A model generated the notes under the pieces. It had not been told where the DNA came from and did no database searches. It saw only the letters and a list, made by a program, of their open reading frames with translations. Positions 44,335 to 58,165 of a DNA stretch of 64,000 nt are shown one piece after another. Both the position numbers and the translations under genes were made by a program. This DNA comes from Aralia elata. Its lineage: Eukaryota; Streptophyta; Magnoliopsida; Apiales; Araliaceae. The DNA lies in NCBI GenBank assembly GCA_034770075.1, contig CM068379.1, positions 42,477,130 through 42,541,129 of the forward strand, written 5' to 3'. Every line of letters begins with the position of its first letter. Positions within the stretch are counted from its first letter, which is position 1.

Positions 44335-47300
44335 TTAGGCTTCAGCTTGATCGGGAACAGAAAGGTGAATCATTGATACTTGTCGATCCACATCGCCTCC
44401 CCAATAATGTTTGAGTCGCTGACCGTTGACTTTGAATGTGCGCTTTGAATCCGGCTCTTCGACTTCAATTGCCCCATGCGATCCTACAGCAGTAATAATG
44501 AAAGGGCCTGACCATCTAGACTTCAGCTTCCCAGGAAATAACCGCAGCCTGGAATTGAACAACATCACAGCTTATCCTGGTTCAAACTTTCGATCCACAA
44601 TCCATTTGTCATGCCACCTTTTGACTTTTTCTTTGTACAACTTAGCATTCTCATAGGCATGATGGCGAAACTCCTCCATCTCGTTCAATTGGAGCTACCT
44701 TTTCTCACCAGCGGCTTGAAGATCAAGGTTCAACCTTTGAATTGCCCAATAGGCCTTATGCTCAAGTTTGACCGGTAAATGACAAGCTTTCCCATAAACC
44801 ATATGATACGGCGACATTCCGATGGGATTCTTATAAGCAGTGCGATACGCCCATAAAGCACCGTCTAGTTTCATTGCCCAGTCCTTACGAGTCGGGTTTA
44901 CCACTTTCTCCAGAATTTGCTTAATTTCCCGATTCGATCCCTCTGCTTGGCCATTCGTTTGGGGATGATAAGCTGTGGCAATCCGGTGTTTGACTCCGTA
45001 CTTAGCTAACAACTTAGTGAACTGCTTGTTACAAAAATAAGTACCTTCGTCACTGATTATGGCTCTTGGTGTACCGAATCTAGTAAAGATATTCATGTGC
45101 AGGAACCGTAGAACCACTTTGGCATCATTGGTGGGTAATGCAAGTGCTTCGACCCATCTTGACACGTAATCCACCGCCAAAAGTATGTATTGATTGTTGA
45201 ACGATGACAGAAACGGCCCCATAAAGTTGATACCCCAAACATCAAATAGTTCAACCTCAAGGATGGTGTTGAGAGGCATTTCATGCCGCTTCGAGATATT
45301 TCCAACCCGTTGACATCTATCACACTTAAGCACAAAGAGATGGGCATCCTTGAATAACGAAGGCCAGAAAAATCTCGACTGTAAGACCTTGGCTGCAGTT
45401 CTTTCTCCTCCATAATGACCTCCAAAATCTGACGAATGACAATGAGTCAAGATGCTCTCTATTTCTACCTGTGGCACACAACGTCTTATCATCTGATCCG
45501 CACAAGTTTTGAAGAGGAATGGCTCATCCCAAAAGTATTGCTTGACATCATGGAGAAATTTCTTTCTTTGCTGAGAAGTGAAATCTTGCGGAAGAACATT
45601 ACTGACTAGAAAGTTCACATAATCAGCATACCAAGGGACTTCGGTGTTGATACCAAACAATTGTTCATCTGGAAACGATTCATTGATTACCACATCATTC
45701 TTTTTCTGCATGTCGGCATTCTCTAACCTTAAAAGATGATCAGCCACTTAATTCTCCGTACCTTTCCTATCTCGAATCTCCAAGTCAAATTCTTGCAACA
45801 AGAGGACCCATCTAATCAACCTAGGTTTAGCATCCTTCTTTGCAATCAAGTATTTGATAGCTGCATGATCAGTGTAGACAATCACCTTGGTTCCAATCAG
45901 ATATGCTCGAAACTTGTCAAAGGCAAATACTACTGCAAGCAACTCCTTCTCTGTAGTAGTATAATTCAATTGAGCTTCTGTGAGTGTCTTACTTGAGTAG
46001 TAGATGGTGTGAAAAACCTTATCCCTTTGCTGACCCAGCACAGCTCCTACTGCATAATCACTTGCGTCACACATCAACTCAAAAGGCAAAGTCCAATCGG
46101 GAGCAACTATGATTGGGGCTGTGATTAACTTCTTTTTCAGCACTTCAAAGGCTTCGATACGAGCTTGATCCATCTTAAAGGGAACATCTTTTTCAAGGAG
46201 TGAACACAATGGTTTTGCAATTTTTGAGAAATCCTTGATGAATCGACGGTAGAATCCTGCATGTTCGAGAAAACTTCTAATACCTTTTACAAATGTCGGT
46301 GGAGGTAGCTTTTCAATGGTTTCAATCTTTGCCCTATCCACCTCTAGACCTGCGTTGGATACTTTGTGCCCCAGAATAATCCCTTCTCGCACCATAAAGT
46401 GGCACTTTTCCCAATTAAGCACCAGATTCGTCTCCACACAACGCTTCAGTACTAAGATGAGATTATTAAGACACAAGTCAAAACTATCGCTGAATACAGA
46501 GAAGTCATCCATAAATACCTCCAAATTCTGCTCAACCATATCCGAGAAGATAGCCATCATGCATCGCTGGAATGTAGCCGGTGCATTACATAACCCGAAA
46601 GACATTCTCCAGAATGCAAACGTTCTATACGGACATGTAAAAGTTGTTTTCTCTTGATCTTCTGGAGTTATCACTATCTGGTTATATCCTGAGTATCCAT
46701 CGAGAAGGCAATAGAACTGATGACCGGACAACCTATCCAACATCTGATCAATAAATGGCAAAGGAAAGTGATCCTTGCACGTAGCTTTGTTCAACTTGCG
46801 GTAATCCATACACACTCTCCAACTTGTGACCGTTCTTGTAGGAATGAGTTCATTGTTTTCGTTCTCAACCACTGTCATTCCTCCCTTCTTAGGTACACAT
46901 TGAATGGGACTTACCCAAGCACTATCTAAAATTGGATAGATAATACCGGCGTCTAACCACTTAATAGTCTCCTTCTTCACCACGTCTTTCATAATCGGAT
47001 TCAATCTTCGTTGTTGCTCAATGACCGGTTTTGCTCCTTCTTCAAGCAGAATTTTATGCATGCAAAACGACGGAATGATTCCCTTGATATCTGCTATTGT
47101 CCACCCAATTAATGTTTTATACTCACGCAAAACCCTTAATAGTTTTTCTTCTTGAGATTCATTCAAATGCGCAGAAACTATTACTGGTAGTGTGTTCGAG
47201 TCTCCCAAGTAAGCATACCCTAAATGAGATGGAAGAGGTTTAAGCTCAAGCACAGGTGGCTCTTCTACTGACGGTTTGGACCTCTTTTCTCCTTCGTTCG

Positions 47301-47997
47301 GCCGGTCAAGTACATCAAATTGCCTGCTGAATTTCCGAGGAATAGGTAATGAGTCTAGAACCTTGACATAATCCCACTCATCTGGATTATCAAAAGTCTC
47401 TATCCCAACCAGAGCAGCTTCTAATGGATCTTCAATAATAATTGCCCTAGTTTGTTCATTCACGATTTCATCAAGCAGGTCTATCCGTAAGCATTCCTCG
47501 CCCTCCTTAGGGAATTTTATCGATTTAAATACATTAAAGGTGACTTCCTGATCTTGAACTCTCATTGTTAATTCACCTTTTTGTACATCTATCAACGTTC
47601 TCCCTGTTGCTAAGAATGGACGACCTAGAATTATGGGAATCTCTTTATCCTCTTCGTAATCCAAAATAATGAAATCAGCCGGGAAGATGAATTTATCAAC
47701 TTTAACCAAAATATCTTCCACAATACCCCTCGGATATGTCACTGATCTGTCTGTCAACTGCAAGCTAATGTTCGTTGGTTTTGGTGCCTTTAGCCCAAGC
47801 TGAGTGTAAATTGATAATGGCATTAAATTGATACTAGCTCCTAAGTCACACAATGCCATTCCCGAGAACTGGTTACCAATTACACAAAGGATAGTGAAGC
47901 TTCCCGGATCCTTTAGTTTAGGTGGCAACTTGTTTTGCAAAATTGCACTGCACTCCTCGGTAAGTGCCACCGTTTCGAATTCACCCAATTTCCTTTT
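44335..47997 (-). pseudogene. E5 pol (Athila): protease, reverse transcriptase, RNase H, integrase
   Basis: One continuous frame to TAA at 44335, cut at the N-terminal side by E4. Domains: protease (CDLGASINLMPLSIYTQLGL, IPIILGRPFLATGRTLID); reverse transcriptase (WRVCMDYRKLNKATCKDHFP, EVFMDDFSVFSDSF with the catalytic Asp pair); RNase H (FELMCDASDYAVGAVLGQQ, VIVYTDHAAIKYL); integrase (HHCC with KCDRCQRVGNISKRHEMP; core VWGINFMGPF, ISDEGTYFCNKQF, TAYHPQTNGQAEGSN); and a C-terminal LKSRWSGPFIITAV module. Stops at 45748, 44695 and about 44572 fit Gln codons changed to stop. The protease-to-integrase motifs are of Athila type; no chromodomain is present. Confidence 0.92.
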
Positions 47998-50055
47998 TGT
48001 AGACACCCAATTTTTGCGTTCCCTGTACTAACCATGACAGGAGGGCAAAATCGTCAATTGAACTGGCTTGCGGGAGCGAAGGAATGGGCACAAGTGCGAA
48101 CGTCCAACACCACTGCAATGATTGGCGACCAAAGCTGACGTGGCAATAAGGCCGTCCGAAGCGGGCATTCCCGAATGAGGTGGCACGTCTCCCGGAAATT
48201 CCCGGACTGCAAAATACGAGCCTGTCAGCGAAAATCGACGTTACGGCACGAAAATCGAGGCGTGGCACAAAAATCGAGAAAGTCAAACCGTCCAGCCGCG
48301 GATTGATCTGTGGCCAAATAGTGCGCCTTTTAAAAACACGGAACTCTAAATCAGGTGAGTGGAAGGCAGGCGGCCAGCCAGCCTATTTCAGCTCAGTTTC
48401 GTTGCAGCATACAGGGAGTTGAAGAGTTGGAAGAATTTGAAGGAAGAAGGATTCAGCAGCAGCAAGAAGCACGGAAATAGAGAGGAAAAAGAGCAAAATT
48501 TGCAAACAAATAGGAAGAAAAGAGAGAAAAAAAGAGAGGATTTATTTCTTTTGAATTTGATTGTATCAAATACACTCCTTATCCTATTCAAATACACAAG
48601 TTCACATCCATTTCAGATCATTTGCAAGGTGAAAATTCCTATTTGTTCTAGCAATTTATATCATATTGTTTGGTTAAATTAGATGTTATTTTCATGTATC
48701 TTGTTGAACAATCATGGATTAGGGATTATTAGTGAGGGTTCCATCGGAACAAAATTCTTCCTAATAACCCAAGGATATCCAATTGGTGAAATTTCTAGCT
48801 CGTTTATGGTGATTTATGGGGTGTAATTTATTTAGATTATCATTTTCGGATGTCATGGTGTATTAGATAAATCCGGGTTGGTTAGTTATGTAGTATTCAT
48901 TTCGTGGGCATGTAGCAATCTCGGGTGTGAGCCTAGGAACGCGACCCCGTGGTCCAAATCCGATGATGGACGTTTTGACATATGTAATAGATTCAAAGTA
49001 CTTGGTTTTTGTAACATGTAATCGTCGGGCCTTAAAACAACACTAAGGCGAGAATCGGGTTTAAGGCCCCGTAGTAATGGAACATGTGATTGTTGGAGTT
49101 CGGGGATGTTTTGATGGCTTACATGCCCATGAATAGCCCCGACGCGTATTTATGCTTTGATTGGATTCCGTGACACTCAAATGATTTCAAAGATTAAATG
49201 ATGAAGGTTTTTTTTTATTAAAATCAAACAAGCTAGGTTATTAGAATCACGAGGCTAAAAAATTGGAAGTGTTAATAAATGTCGATTCCTATTAAACGAG
49301 AAGGCCAAAGGAAATCATTTTCAACCATCACCAAAAAATGGTTTTTATGAATGAACGAAATGTTTTATTAGACCTTTGTGCATAGGGTTAAAGATATCCT
49401 AGAAATTGCCCATCATTTTATGAAAGCAATGTATAGATTTCGATTCCTATTTTGACAAAGGTTTAAAAGATTCTTGTTTTTCCAAAACAACGCCTAATAC
49501 AAATCTCATAGCTTTTGACAAGTAAAATCAAACCTTTCGCATGAATAAAGGAGCTCTCTCGTACTAACGGAAACGACGTTCTAAAACATTCCCAAAACAA
49601 AACACGATTTCTCAATAAAATGCCAAATATTTCATCTCTCATGAAAAAAAACTCACCACAACATTCACATAAGCACACACACACACACATATGCACGTAT
49701 ACACATTTTATTAATCAAAGGATAGGAAAGTATCAAGATTGCGGTAACCGTGTTTCACGGAAGTCGGGGGGTGCCTAACACCTTCCCCTCGCTTAAGCAA
49801 GCCCCCGAACTCTATGAATCTCGATTCGCAGACCAATTAATTCGGAGTCACATATGAGCCAGTGATTTATAAAAAAACGAAAACTCGGATGAGTTGGTAC
49901 ATCCATTTCAAACATACCAACTGGCGACTCTGGTTAATTGGCTCATCATAAAAACGATCTTTCAAAACCCCGTCGACATTAATGCCGATCTTTTCCCAAA
50001 ATCATATAATAAAAAAGGCTAAACAATCGGGAGAGGCGAGAAACCGGCGTCGACA
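47998..50055 (+). repeat. E4 5' LTR (2058 bp)
   Basis: It starts TGTAGACACCC, inside E5's protease frame, and ends GGCGTCGACA. It carries the Tat LTR blocks in plus orientation, such as 'ggtgcctaacaccttcccct'. One decayed palindrome is at 48293-48314. Confidence 0.93.
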
Positions 50056-50057
50056 GC

Positions 50058-50075
50058 TGGCGACTCTGCTGGGGA
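50058..50075 (+). other. E4 primer binding site (tRNA-Arg type)
   Basis: TGGCGACTCTGCTGGGGA starts two bases after the LTR, complementary to the 3' end of plant tRNA-Arg(ACG) with one mismatch. Confidence 0.88.
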
Positions 50076-50836
50076 TATTAGAGGGCTTAAGCCGCGTTCA
50101 AATCTTGATGCTATCCTATCCTTTTAAAATTCATAAAATGTATGTGTGTGCGATATTTTGATTTTTTACTTTTGTTGTGTGAGTATATGTTTTTGCCCAA
50201 TAAATGAATGATTGAATGGAATTGCTTTACTTTTAAGTAATCATTTGCATACGGTGAGGGTGATGAATGTGAATGTATGTTGAGAGAGTACCTCCTCCTG
50301 AGGCGAACATGTCGGTTGCTTATTACTGGACTCGAAGGGGCTGCTCCCCAGAGATGGCTCAGGAAACGCACCACCAAAATCCGCTCTAATCGAAAGGGCT
50401 CAGACGAGTAGATTGCGAAGATTTGGGGACCTTCATGCCGAAAAGCCCGTGAGAGTAACCCTAGGATAGGTCAGCCTCAGATTAACCCAACGCAGGAAAA
50501 GTTTCTTCATGCCCTTTTACGTTCACGCGTATAAAATGTCATGATCCCATTCATATATGCCTCCCCTATTGATAAAAAAGTACTGACCTCCATGTTTTGT
50601 AGGGAATAGCTGGGAGGGCATAATAAGTCATGTCTATCAATTATTATTGCAATAAGGGACTACCAACGTACTGTTTTGCAGGAAAAGATTAAAAAACCCA
50701 AAACACAAAGTTACAGCTTTAGCATGCATCCATATCCTTTCATTTGCCCGGGATCTAAACTTCGAACCGTTGTTTCTGTAGGATTGCTCCTCAAACCCGT
50801 TCGCAGTCTAAGAAAGCCCAGGTCTCTACCTCTGAA
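50076..50836 (+). other. E4 5' leader
   Basis: The first 430 bases match E2's leader. They include GGGGCTGCTCCCC (50338-50350). No ORF with gag-like features begins before 50837. Confidence 0.65.
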
Positions 50837-53800
50837 ATGGCTGATCTTCCCAATCATAGTTTCATATCTCGGGAGGAGTTTGATGATTTTAAGAAGCAGA
50901 TGATGGAAATGGCCATAATGCTAAAAGAACAGTTCCTAATCAGACAGGATCCGCCAAACTAAGGACCGCACAATATTCCACCACCAGGGGGTGACCAAAA
51001 TCCTCCTAAGAATGTTGCAAACCTGTTTAGGGATGACCAACCCCAACTCAAGGACGAGCCAGTCATCCCAAGGGCCGTTCCCATACCTAACAGGACAGTG
51101 ATTACTATCCCAGAGGAGGGGGACACTGACGACCTTCGGAAAAAAATGAAACACATGGAGGAGACCATCCAATCTCTAAGAGGCATAGGCTCCCTGGGTA
51201 GGGTTAATTACTCGGATCTATGTGTTTTCCCCGGAACCAGATATCCAGAAAAGTTCAAAGTCCCCGAGTTTGAAAAATACAGTGGAAAGGGAGACCCCTA
51301 CACACACTTGAAAATATACATTGGAGAACTCGGGTCTTATGCCGAGGACGAAGGGTTGAGGATGCAGCTGTTCCAGAAAAGCTTAACGGGGGAGGCAAGA
51401 ATCTGGTATGCCCGCCTTGACAACGCTCGAATCCACAAATGGGAGGAATTGGCCCATACCTTCTTAACCCAATACAGCTTTCAGGCCCAGATGGCCCCTG
51501 ACAGGTACCAAATGACAAAAGTTAAGAAGCAACCTAGGGAATCCTTCAGGGATTATGCACAATGATGGAGGGGTATGGCCGCACAGGTGAATCCTCCGAT
51601 GAGCGAGTCAGAGATGGTAATGACTTTCGTAGATATTCAGGAAGCCCCGTATTATGAGCGAGTTATTTCAGGGATTGGTAGGCCTTTCGCTGAAATGATA
51701 AAACACGGAGAAATGGTAGATATGGGTTTGAAATCTGGCAAAATCCGGGATTTCACTGCTTTGGAAACGGCTGCAGAGCAAATACAAAATGGAAATTATG
51801 GCAGCACTTCCCGTAGGGTGCAAAAGAAAAAGGAGGAGGATGTTTCCCTCATCCTTCAAGGCTCGTCTAGAAAGGCAGAAAACCATCTTCCAGTACAGGT
51901 GTAGAGAGTAGGGCCATCCCGACAGCCTAACTTCGCTGATCAGAGGGCGGAGGGGCGGAGGAGATATGAGGCCTCGCAAAATCGAGTATTCACCCCGCTC
52001 GGGGAGCCTCTTGAACGGGTCTTAGCGGTATTGGTAGCCCAAAAGAAGATAGTTGGTTTGGCACCCCCGAGTGACCCAAAGGGAAGAAGGTTTGACCCAA
52101 GCAAGCGATGTGCATACCACTCAAGTTCCCCTGGTCATGATACACAGGACTGTTGGACGTTGAAGCACAGAATCCAAAACCTGATTTATAGTGGGGAAAT
52201 TGTGGTAGAACAGCCAGACTCCCCAAATGTTAAGGCCAATCCCCTGCCAAGGCATGATGGAGGGGGGGTCAATGCGACGGAGGCCAGTGAAGCCGGGGGG
52301 CCGCCAAGGTTGAACTATGTGCAGAAAATTGAGGAAATGATTAACGTGATACATGATCATGGGAGTGCACGGGGAGTGCCCATCAGGTTGATAGGGGTAA
52401 GTACGAATATCACGGAGGGACCTGTCAAGTTGACGGCTCCGAGGCCCCTCATCCGTGCGGCAAGGCCGCAAATCCCTATCAGTAGTCTAAAGACGGTACC
52501 CTGGAATTATGGGGGGATGCCAGAGGAAGCGGCCAGTTGTGCTTCTGTGACGACAAAGGGGAACCCCTTATATCTTCCCAGGCGAGTCCTTGAGAGCCAA
52601 AAGAAGAAAAATAAAGAGATTTCCGAGGAAAAGGCCATAGAATTCTTGAAAAGGATGGATCACCCGGAAACAAGAGGGATCCAGATTTTAAGTGAGGAGT
52701 CAACCCTAACATCAGTCATGGACTTGGTGTTGTCATCCAATGATCATTGCAAAACCCTAGCGAAAGTCCTGGAGGAGGCATACATGCCCAAGGAAATTAG
52801 TGAGGAAGGTTTCGGCCAGCTGGTAGGCCATCTGTTGGAGAGTGATGTAATATCCTTTGCAGATGATGACATCCCCAAGGAGGGAAGAGGGCACCGAATA
52901 CCGCTACATATTGCGGTAATCTCCTCAGGTTATATCATGAATGGGGTGCTGATTGATGGAGGATCGGCGTTGAATATCTGTCCCCTCAGTACATTGCAGA
53001 AGATGAACATCAATCCCAAGCGCCTACGGGCCAGTCATGTAGTGGTGCGAGCCTTCGATGGTTCCCGGAGGGATACAATTGGAGAGATAGAATTGCCGGT
53101 GGAAATAGGACCTTGTACTTTTGATATCTCTTTCCAAGTCCTAGACATTGCAGCCAGTTATAACCTGTTATTGGGGAGGCCGTGGATACACATGGTCGGG
53201 GCAGTTCCTTCCACGCTACACCAACAAATCAATTTAATCATCGATGGGAATCTGGTAATGATCTCGGCAGAATGTGACGACCCTTCTCCTCCCAGGAATG
53301 GCCTACCAGTAATTAATGTGGACGAGTCGGCGGCACTTGCCAGTTTTCAAGTGTTGGAAATTAGCACTCCCCACTACAGATGCCTGGGAGCCCCAGCCGT
53401 GAAACCTAAGGTCTCTCCAGAGCTTACCTTCGTTGCAAAAGAAATGATGAAAATGAAATTCCAACCTGGACAAGGATTAGGAAAGAGTAGCCAAGGAATC
53501 ACCGAGCCCATTCAACTACCCCATCAGATAGGTAAAGCAGGGCTGGGATATCATGGAGGCATCACACGGAGATACCGTCAGGGTGAAGCCCCAATTCGAT
53601 TGGCCGGAAATCCAATGACCAAGATTGACAATGAACGAGGGACTAGCGAGCCTGTAATTAAGGCAGGGGATGAGGAATTAATCCTCTCAAGTGATGAATC
53701 GGCCAAGAGGGAAAGTTTCCTACAGGAGGTCGCGAAGGAGTTTGAAACCAAGTGCTATATCCCCGGACAATTAACAAGCAATGGAGAGGGGACGGATGTT

Positions 53801-54006
53801 GTCATGCCACTGGGAGCCCAACACGCTATGCCTGTCATCGATTGGGCAGGAGTAATTATTCCCGAAGAAGGTAAGAAGGGGGACTCGGGCGATGTGGCCG
53901 TAATCATCGGGGAAGTGTCCGATGTGAAGCCACCTTTCATCCAGCGCATTTCATCTGACCTGACCGTCGACAACTGGACCATGAAACCAGTAATATCCAA
54001 ACAAGG
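50837..54006 (+). pseudogene. E4 gag-pro, exon 1
   Basis: I take ATG at 50837 (MADLPNHSFISREEFDDFKK) as start; an upstream in-frame start is possible. The frame runs without shifts to the splice donor at 54007. It encodes the gag core (YSDLCVFPGTRYPEKFKVPE, GDPYTHLKIYIGELGSY), a knuckle-like CAYHSSSPGHDTQDCWTLKH, the aspartic protease (GVLIDGGSALNICPL with DGGS retained; LLGRPWIHMVGAVP) and a G-patch-like GQGLGKSSQG. Stops: TAA at 50960, TGA at 51563, TAG at 51902. E3 has the same domain order. Confidence 0.9.
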
Positions 54007-54174
54007 GTAAAACCCGACATCAGGGTGGTAGACCCCAGAGGATGGGAGGATGAAGAAGTTTATTTTTGTTGTTGTTTCATATTTTGCATAATTATGTCGC
54101 TTCTTCATGTTATCTGAAAATGTGATCGCCGTGGAAAATAACTTATATATGACAAGTATTTTGTTTCATGTCAG
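54007..54174 (+). other. E4 intron between protease and reverse transcriptase exons (168 bp)
   Basis: Donor CAAGG/GTAAAA, acceptor TTTGTTTCATGTCAG/GTGTACC. The upstream frame ends two bases into a codon and the downstream frame resumes at the third base, so splicing keeps the frame. Both edges are conserved in E3. Without splicing, TAA at 54008 ends translation after protease. Confidence 0.85.
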
Positions 54175-57100
54175 GTGTACCAATTTGAGTAATCCTTGCC
54201 TAACAAACGGTCTTTCAAATTTGAATGATGATTATGATTTTGACATTGAGCTGGATTTCGATTTAATGGGCATTGAGCAAGACGAGACAGATTACGACGA
54301 CGCGCCTGACGAGATCAAAGGATGGGTCGAGGATAAACCCAAACCCAACTTAGACCAAACCATCACTATAGATATCGGAACCCCTAACAAGCCAAAAGAA
54401 CTCAAGATAGGGACGGACCTTACCCCCAGCGAAAAAGCCGAAATGACTGAGTTGCTAAACCAATATGAGGATGTCTTTGCCTGGTCTCATGAGGATATGA
54501 TCGGATTGTCCACCGACATTGTGGTACACCGATTGCCCATCAAGGAGGGTTTCAGGCCTGTCAAGCAAAAATTAAGAAAGTTGAAACCGGAGTGGAGCTT
54601 AAAAGTGAAGGAAGAGATCATCAAGCAGTTCAGGGCGGGGATCATTATGGTATCCACTTACCCAGAGTGGCTGTCCAATGTAGTCCCAGTGGTTAAGCCC
54701 ATAGGGAAGGTGAGGGTATGTGTAGACTATAGAGATCTAAAAAAGGCCAGTCTCAAGGATAATTTTCCAGTGCCTTTCATACACATCCTGGTGGATAACA
54801 CGGCCCAGTACGAAATGTATTCTTTTGTGGATTGCTTTGCCGGGTATCATCAGATAATGGTGGCGGAGGAAGATCGGGAAAATACCGCGTTCATCACCCC
54901 TTGGGGCACCTTCTACTATAGGCGATTGGCTTTTGGTCTCACAAACGCGGGGGCCACTTATCAGAGAGCCATGATGGCCATGTTCCATGACATGATGCAT
55001 AAGGAAATAGAGGTCTACGTGGATGACATTATCGTGAAGTCAAGGGTAGAATCTGACCATATAACCCATCTTAAAAAGCTATTTGATCGGCTCAGAAAGT
55101 ATAACTTGAAGCTCAATCCAGCAAAGTGTGCTTTCGGAGTGCAATCAGGTAAGCTCTTGGGATTCCTGGTTAGTGATCGAGGTATTGAGTTGGATCCAAC
55201 AAAGATTAAGGCCATTGTGGATATGCCGGCACCTCACACAGAGAAGGAGATAAGAGGATTCCTCGGAAGAATAAACTTCATCAGCCGTTTTATATCCCAC
55301 TTAACGACTACATGCGAGCCAATTTTCAAATTGTTAAGGAAAGGTGCTTCCCAAGAATGGAATGAGCAATGTCAGAAGGCTTTTCAAACCATTAAAAAGC
55401 AACTGACTGAGGCACCAGTGCTGGTACCCCCGAAGGATGGGATCCCTCTGTTTATGTATATATCCGTCAATGCCATCGCGATGGGATGTATGCTGGGACA
55501 GAAAAATGAGGCAGGTAAAGAGTAGGTCATCTATTACCTTAGCAAAAGATTTAGCCAATGTGAACAGAATTACACTCCCATCGAGAAGACCTGTTGTGCT
55601 CTGGCCTAGGCTGCAGGGAGATTACAGCACTACCTCCATGGGCATACGACGTACCTGATATCAAGAATGGATCCCCTGAAATATATTTTTGAAAGGCCCA
55701 TGCTGAACTGTCCATTGTCAAGATGGCAGTTAATCTTACAACAGTTCGACATGGTGTACGTGACTCAGAAGGCCATGAAAGGGTAGGGAATTGCAGATCA
55801 GTTGGCAGAAACCCCGTCAGGAGGGATGGAGCCGTTAGAAACTCCTCTCCTGGGCGAAGATATATTTTGGGTATCACACGCGAAGTGTGATGACGAGGGA
55901 CAGTTCTGGAAGCTGTATTTTGATGGTGCCATGAATGCCGGAGGGGCAGGAGCTGGAGCGGTCCTGGTCTCTATCACCGGAGAGCAATACCCTGAGGCCA
56001 CTAAACTGAAATTCAGCAATTCGAACAACACCGCTGAATACGAGGGATGTATCTTGGGAATCCGCTTTGCCCGCGACATGGGAGTGAAGAGACTAGCGGT
56101 GTTCGGGGATTCAGAATTGGTAATCAGACAGGCAATTGGGGTGTACAACACTAAAGAGCTTCGGTTACTTCCATACCATCGTTGTGTTACCCAGTTGATG
56201 CAAGAGTTCGAAGATATCGCTTTCCGCCATATTCCCCGGGGACGGAATGACTTTGCCGATGCATTGGCAACTCTGGCTTCCTTAATCCACGTAATCAATA
56301 ACAGGGACGTTCCACAGATTGAGATAGCAGTACGGAATGCCCCAGCATATGAGGAACATGTGGCAGTATTGTCAGACGAGGTGGTGTTGCCAAAGCAGCA
56401 CTGGTATCACGACATAAGGGAATATCTGAGGGATAGATCCATTCCCGACCAGGCGAGCCGAACTGAGAGGATGAGAATTCAAAAGATGGCAATGAAATTT
56501 TACTTGAGTGGGGATTCACTCTACAAGAGGGATGCTGGGTTGGGACTGCTGCAATGCATAGATGAGACGCAGGCCCAAAGGATTATGAATGAAATACATG
56601 GTGGAGTGTGTGGGCCCCATATGAGCGGACCGATGCTGGCCAAAAAGATCTTGAGGACAGGGCATTATTGGTTAACGCTGAAGGCCGACTGTGATGATCA
56701 TGTCAAACGGTGTTACCAATGTCAGGCGCATGGTAATGTGATCCATACGCCTCCCAATGAACTGCATTGTATGACCTCCCCGTGGCCATTTTCAATGTGG
56801 GGAATGGATGTAATCGGACCAATAGAGCCCAAAGCAAGCAACGGGCACCGATTCATTTTCGTCATGATCGATTACTTCACCAAATGGGTAGAAGCAGCTT
56901 ATTTCCCCAAAGTAACCCAGGAGGTCATCGTCGGTTTCATCAGGAATAATGTCATTTGTCGATACGGGCAGCCTGAGGTTTTGGTCTCTGACAATGCCAA
57001 GAATTTAAACAACGCCCTCATGAAAGGATTGTGCGACTAGTTTAAGATCAAACACCTCAATTCTGTCATTTACCGTCCCAAGATGAATGGGGCAGTGGAG

Positions 57101-57649
57101 ACTGCCAACAAGAACATCAAGAAGATCATGGCGAAAATGTCTGCTAATCATCGAGGATGGACGGAATTGTTACCCCTCACACTGCTGGCATACTGAACAT
57201 CAACGCGTACTTCTACAGGGGCAACCCCTTACGCTTTGGTGTATGGAATGGAGGCCGTTCTGCCAGTTGAGATTGAAATGGCGTCCCTCAGAATAGTGAT
57301 CGATGCTCAGATAAGCGAGGAGGATTGGATGCAAAGTCGATACGACCAATTGGCCCTAATTGATGAAAGAACGGTGGTTGCTGTTTGGCACGGTCAGTTA
57401 TATCAACAAAGGATCTCTCGATCATACGACAAAAGGATAAGACCTCGAAAGTTCAAGGAAAATGATTTGGTGCTAAAAAGAGTCATGCCTTGTCAAGACG
57501 AAGCCAAGGGGAAGTTCACCCCGAACTGGGAAGGACTATTTGTGATTAAGAAGGTGCTATCCAGAGGAGCCCTCATATTGCAAGAAATGGATGGGGAGGT
57601 ATTTCCACAACCTCTAAATTTCGATTCGGTGAAGCGGTTCTATGCTTGA
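54175..57649 (+). pseudogene. E4 pol, exon 2: reverse transcriptase, two RNase H domains, integrase
   Basis: No frameshift from 54176 to TGA at 57647. Acidic linker (DYDFDIELDFDLMGIEQDE); reverse transcriptase (KVRVCVDYRDLKKASLKDNF, EVYVDDIIVKSRVESD); Ty3 RNase H; archaeal-type RNase H (YFDGAMNAGGAGAGAVLVS, NNTAEYEGCILGIRF, HIPRGRNDFADALATL); integrase (HYWLTLKADCDDHVKRCYQC, DVIGPIEPKASNGHRFIFV, YRPKMNGAVE). It ends with the ENDLVLKRVMP and FDSVKRFYA blocks. Five premature stops (55523, 55607, 55784, 57038, 57194) all match Gln, Trp or Arg codons changed by C-to-T. Confidence 0.92.
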
Positions 57650-58165
57650 ATCATCAGTTCCCTTTTTCCTTTGAAGAGCAAACTATGTAGGACCTGATCT
57701 CCCAACTTGTGGGGGTACGTAGGCAGCCATCATGGCGCGGTCCGATCCATAAAAAAAATAATAATCTTTTCCCTAAAATGAAACCAATTCCCCGTAGCCA
57801 GATAAAACTTCCTAACCCTCAAAACCTTCCCAAAACCAGCCTCTTAATCAACTTCATCCCAAATGACATAGCCCTGATCCACCCAGACAGTTATCCAAGA
57901 TCTAAGACCCAATCTGATAAAATCGACAGGGGTACGGCAATATCTGTCAGATCTACATCGAGACTTGGAAAGAGAAAGAAAGCGAAATGTCAAAATCATG
58001 GTCAACAGGATAAAATAAGGGTCCAATGGAAGGCAATGACACGACGAAAAGGGAAAATAACTAAATTTAAATGCATGTTTATATATATATAAGTCATTTT
58101 ATTACAAGACTCCTCTTTCAATAACCGATGAAACTAATATAGTCTATGCAGGAAATAAAAATAAT
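57650..58165. other. Spacer between convergent genes of E4
   Basis: Non-coding. Contains the CTCCCAACTTGTGGGGG hairpin with flanking TAGGTAC-like motifs (about 57698-57725) conserved in E3 at 33050-33100. A TATATATATATAA run lies at 58081-58092. Confidence 0.65.

Larger units (their letters stand above)
39757..47997 (-). mobile_element. E5: Athila-type element inserted in E3 gag (5' part beyond window)
   Basis: The left edge TGTTGCCCGATTTCAC at 39757 interrupts the E3 gag frame after the NQPHPKGEP motif region. TTGAT (39752-39756) would be the target duplication. The order on the minus strand is pol, env-position ORF, 3' LTR, as in Athila. E5 is itself cut at 47998 by E4, just inside the protease region; gag, primer site and 5' LTR lie beyond the window. 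Confidence 0.88.
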
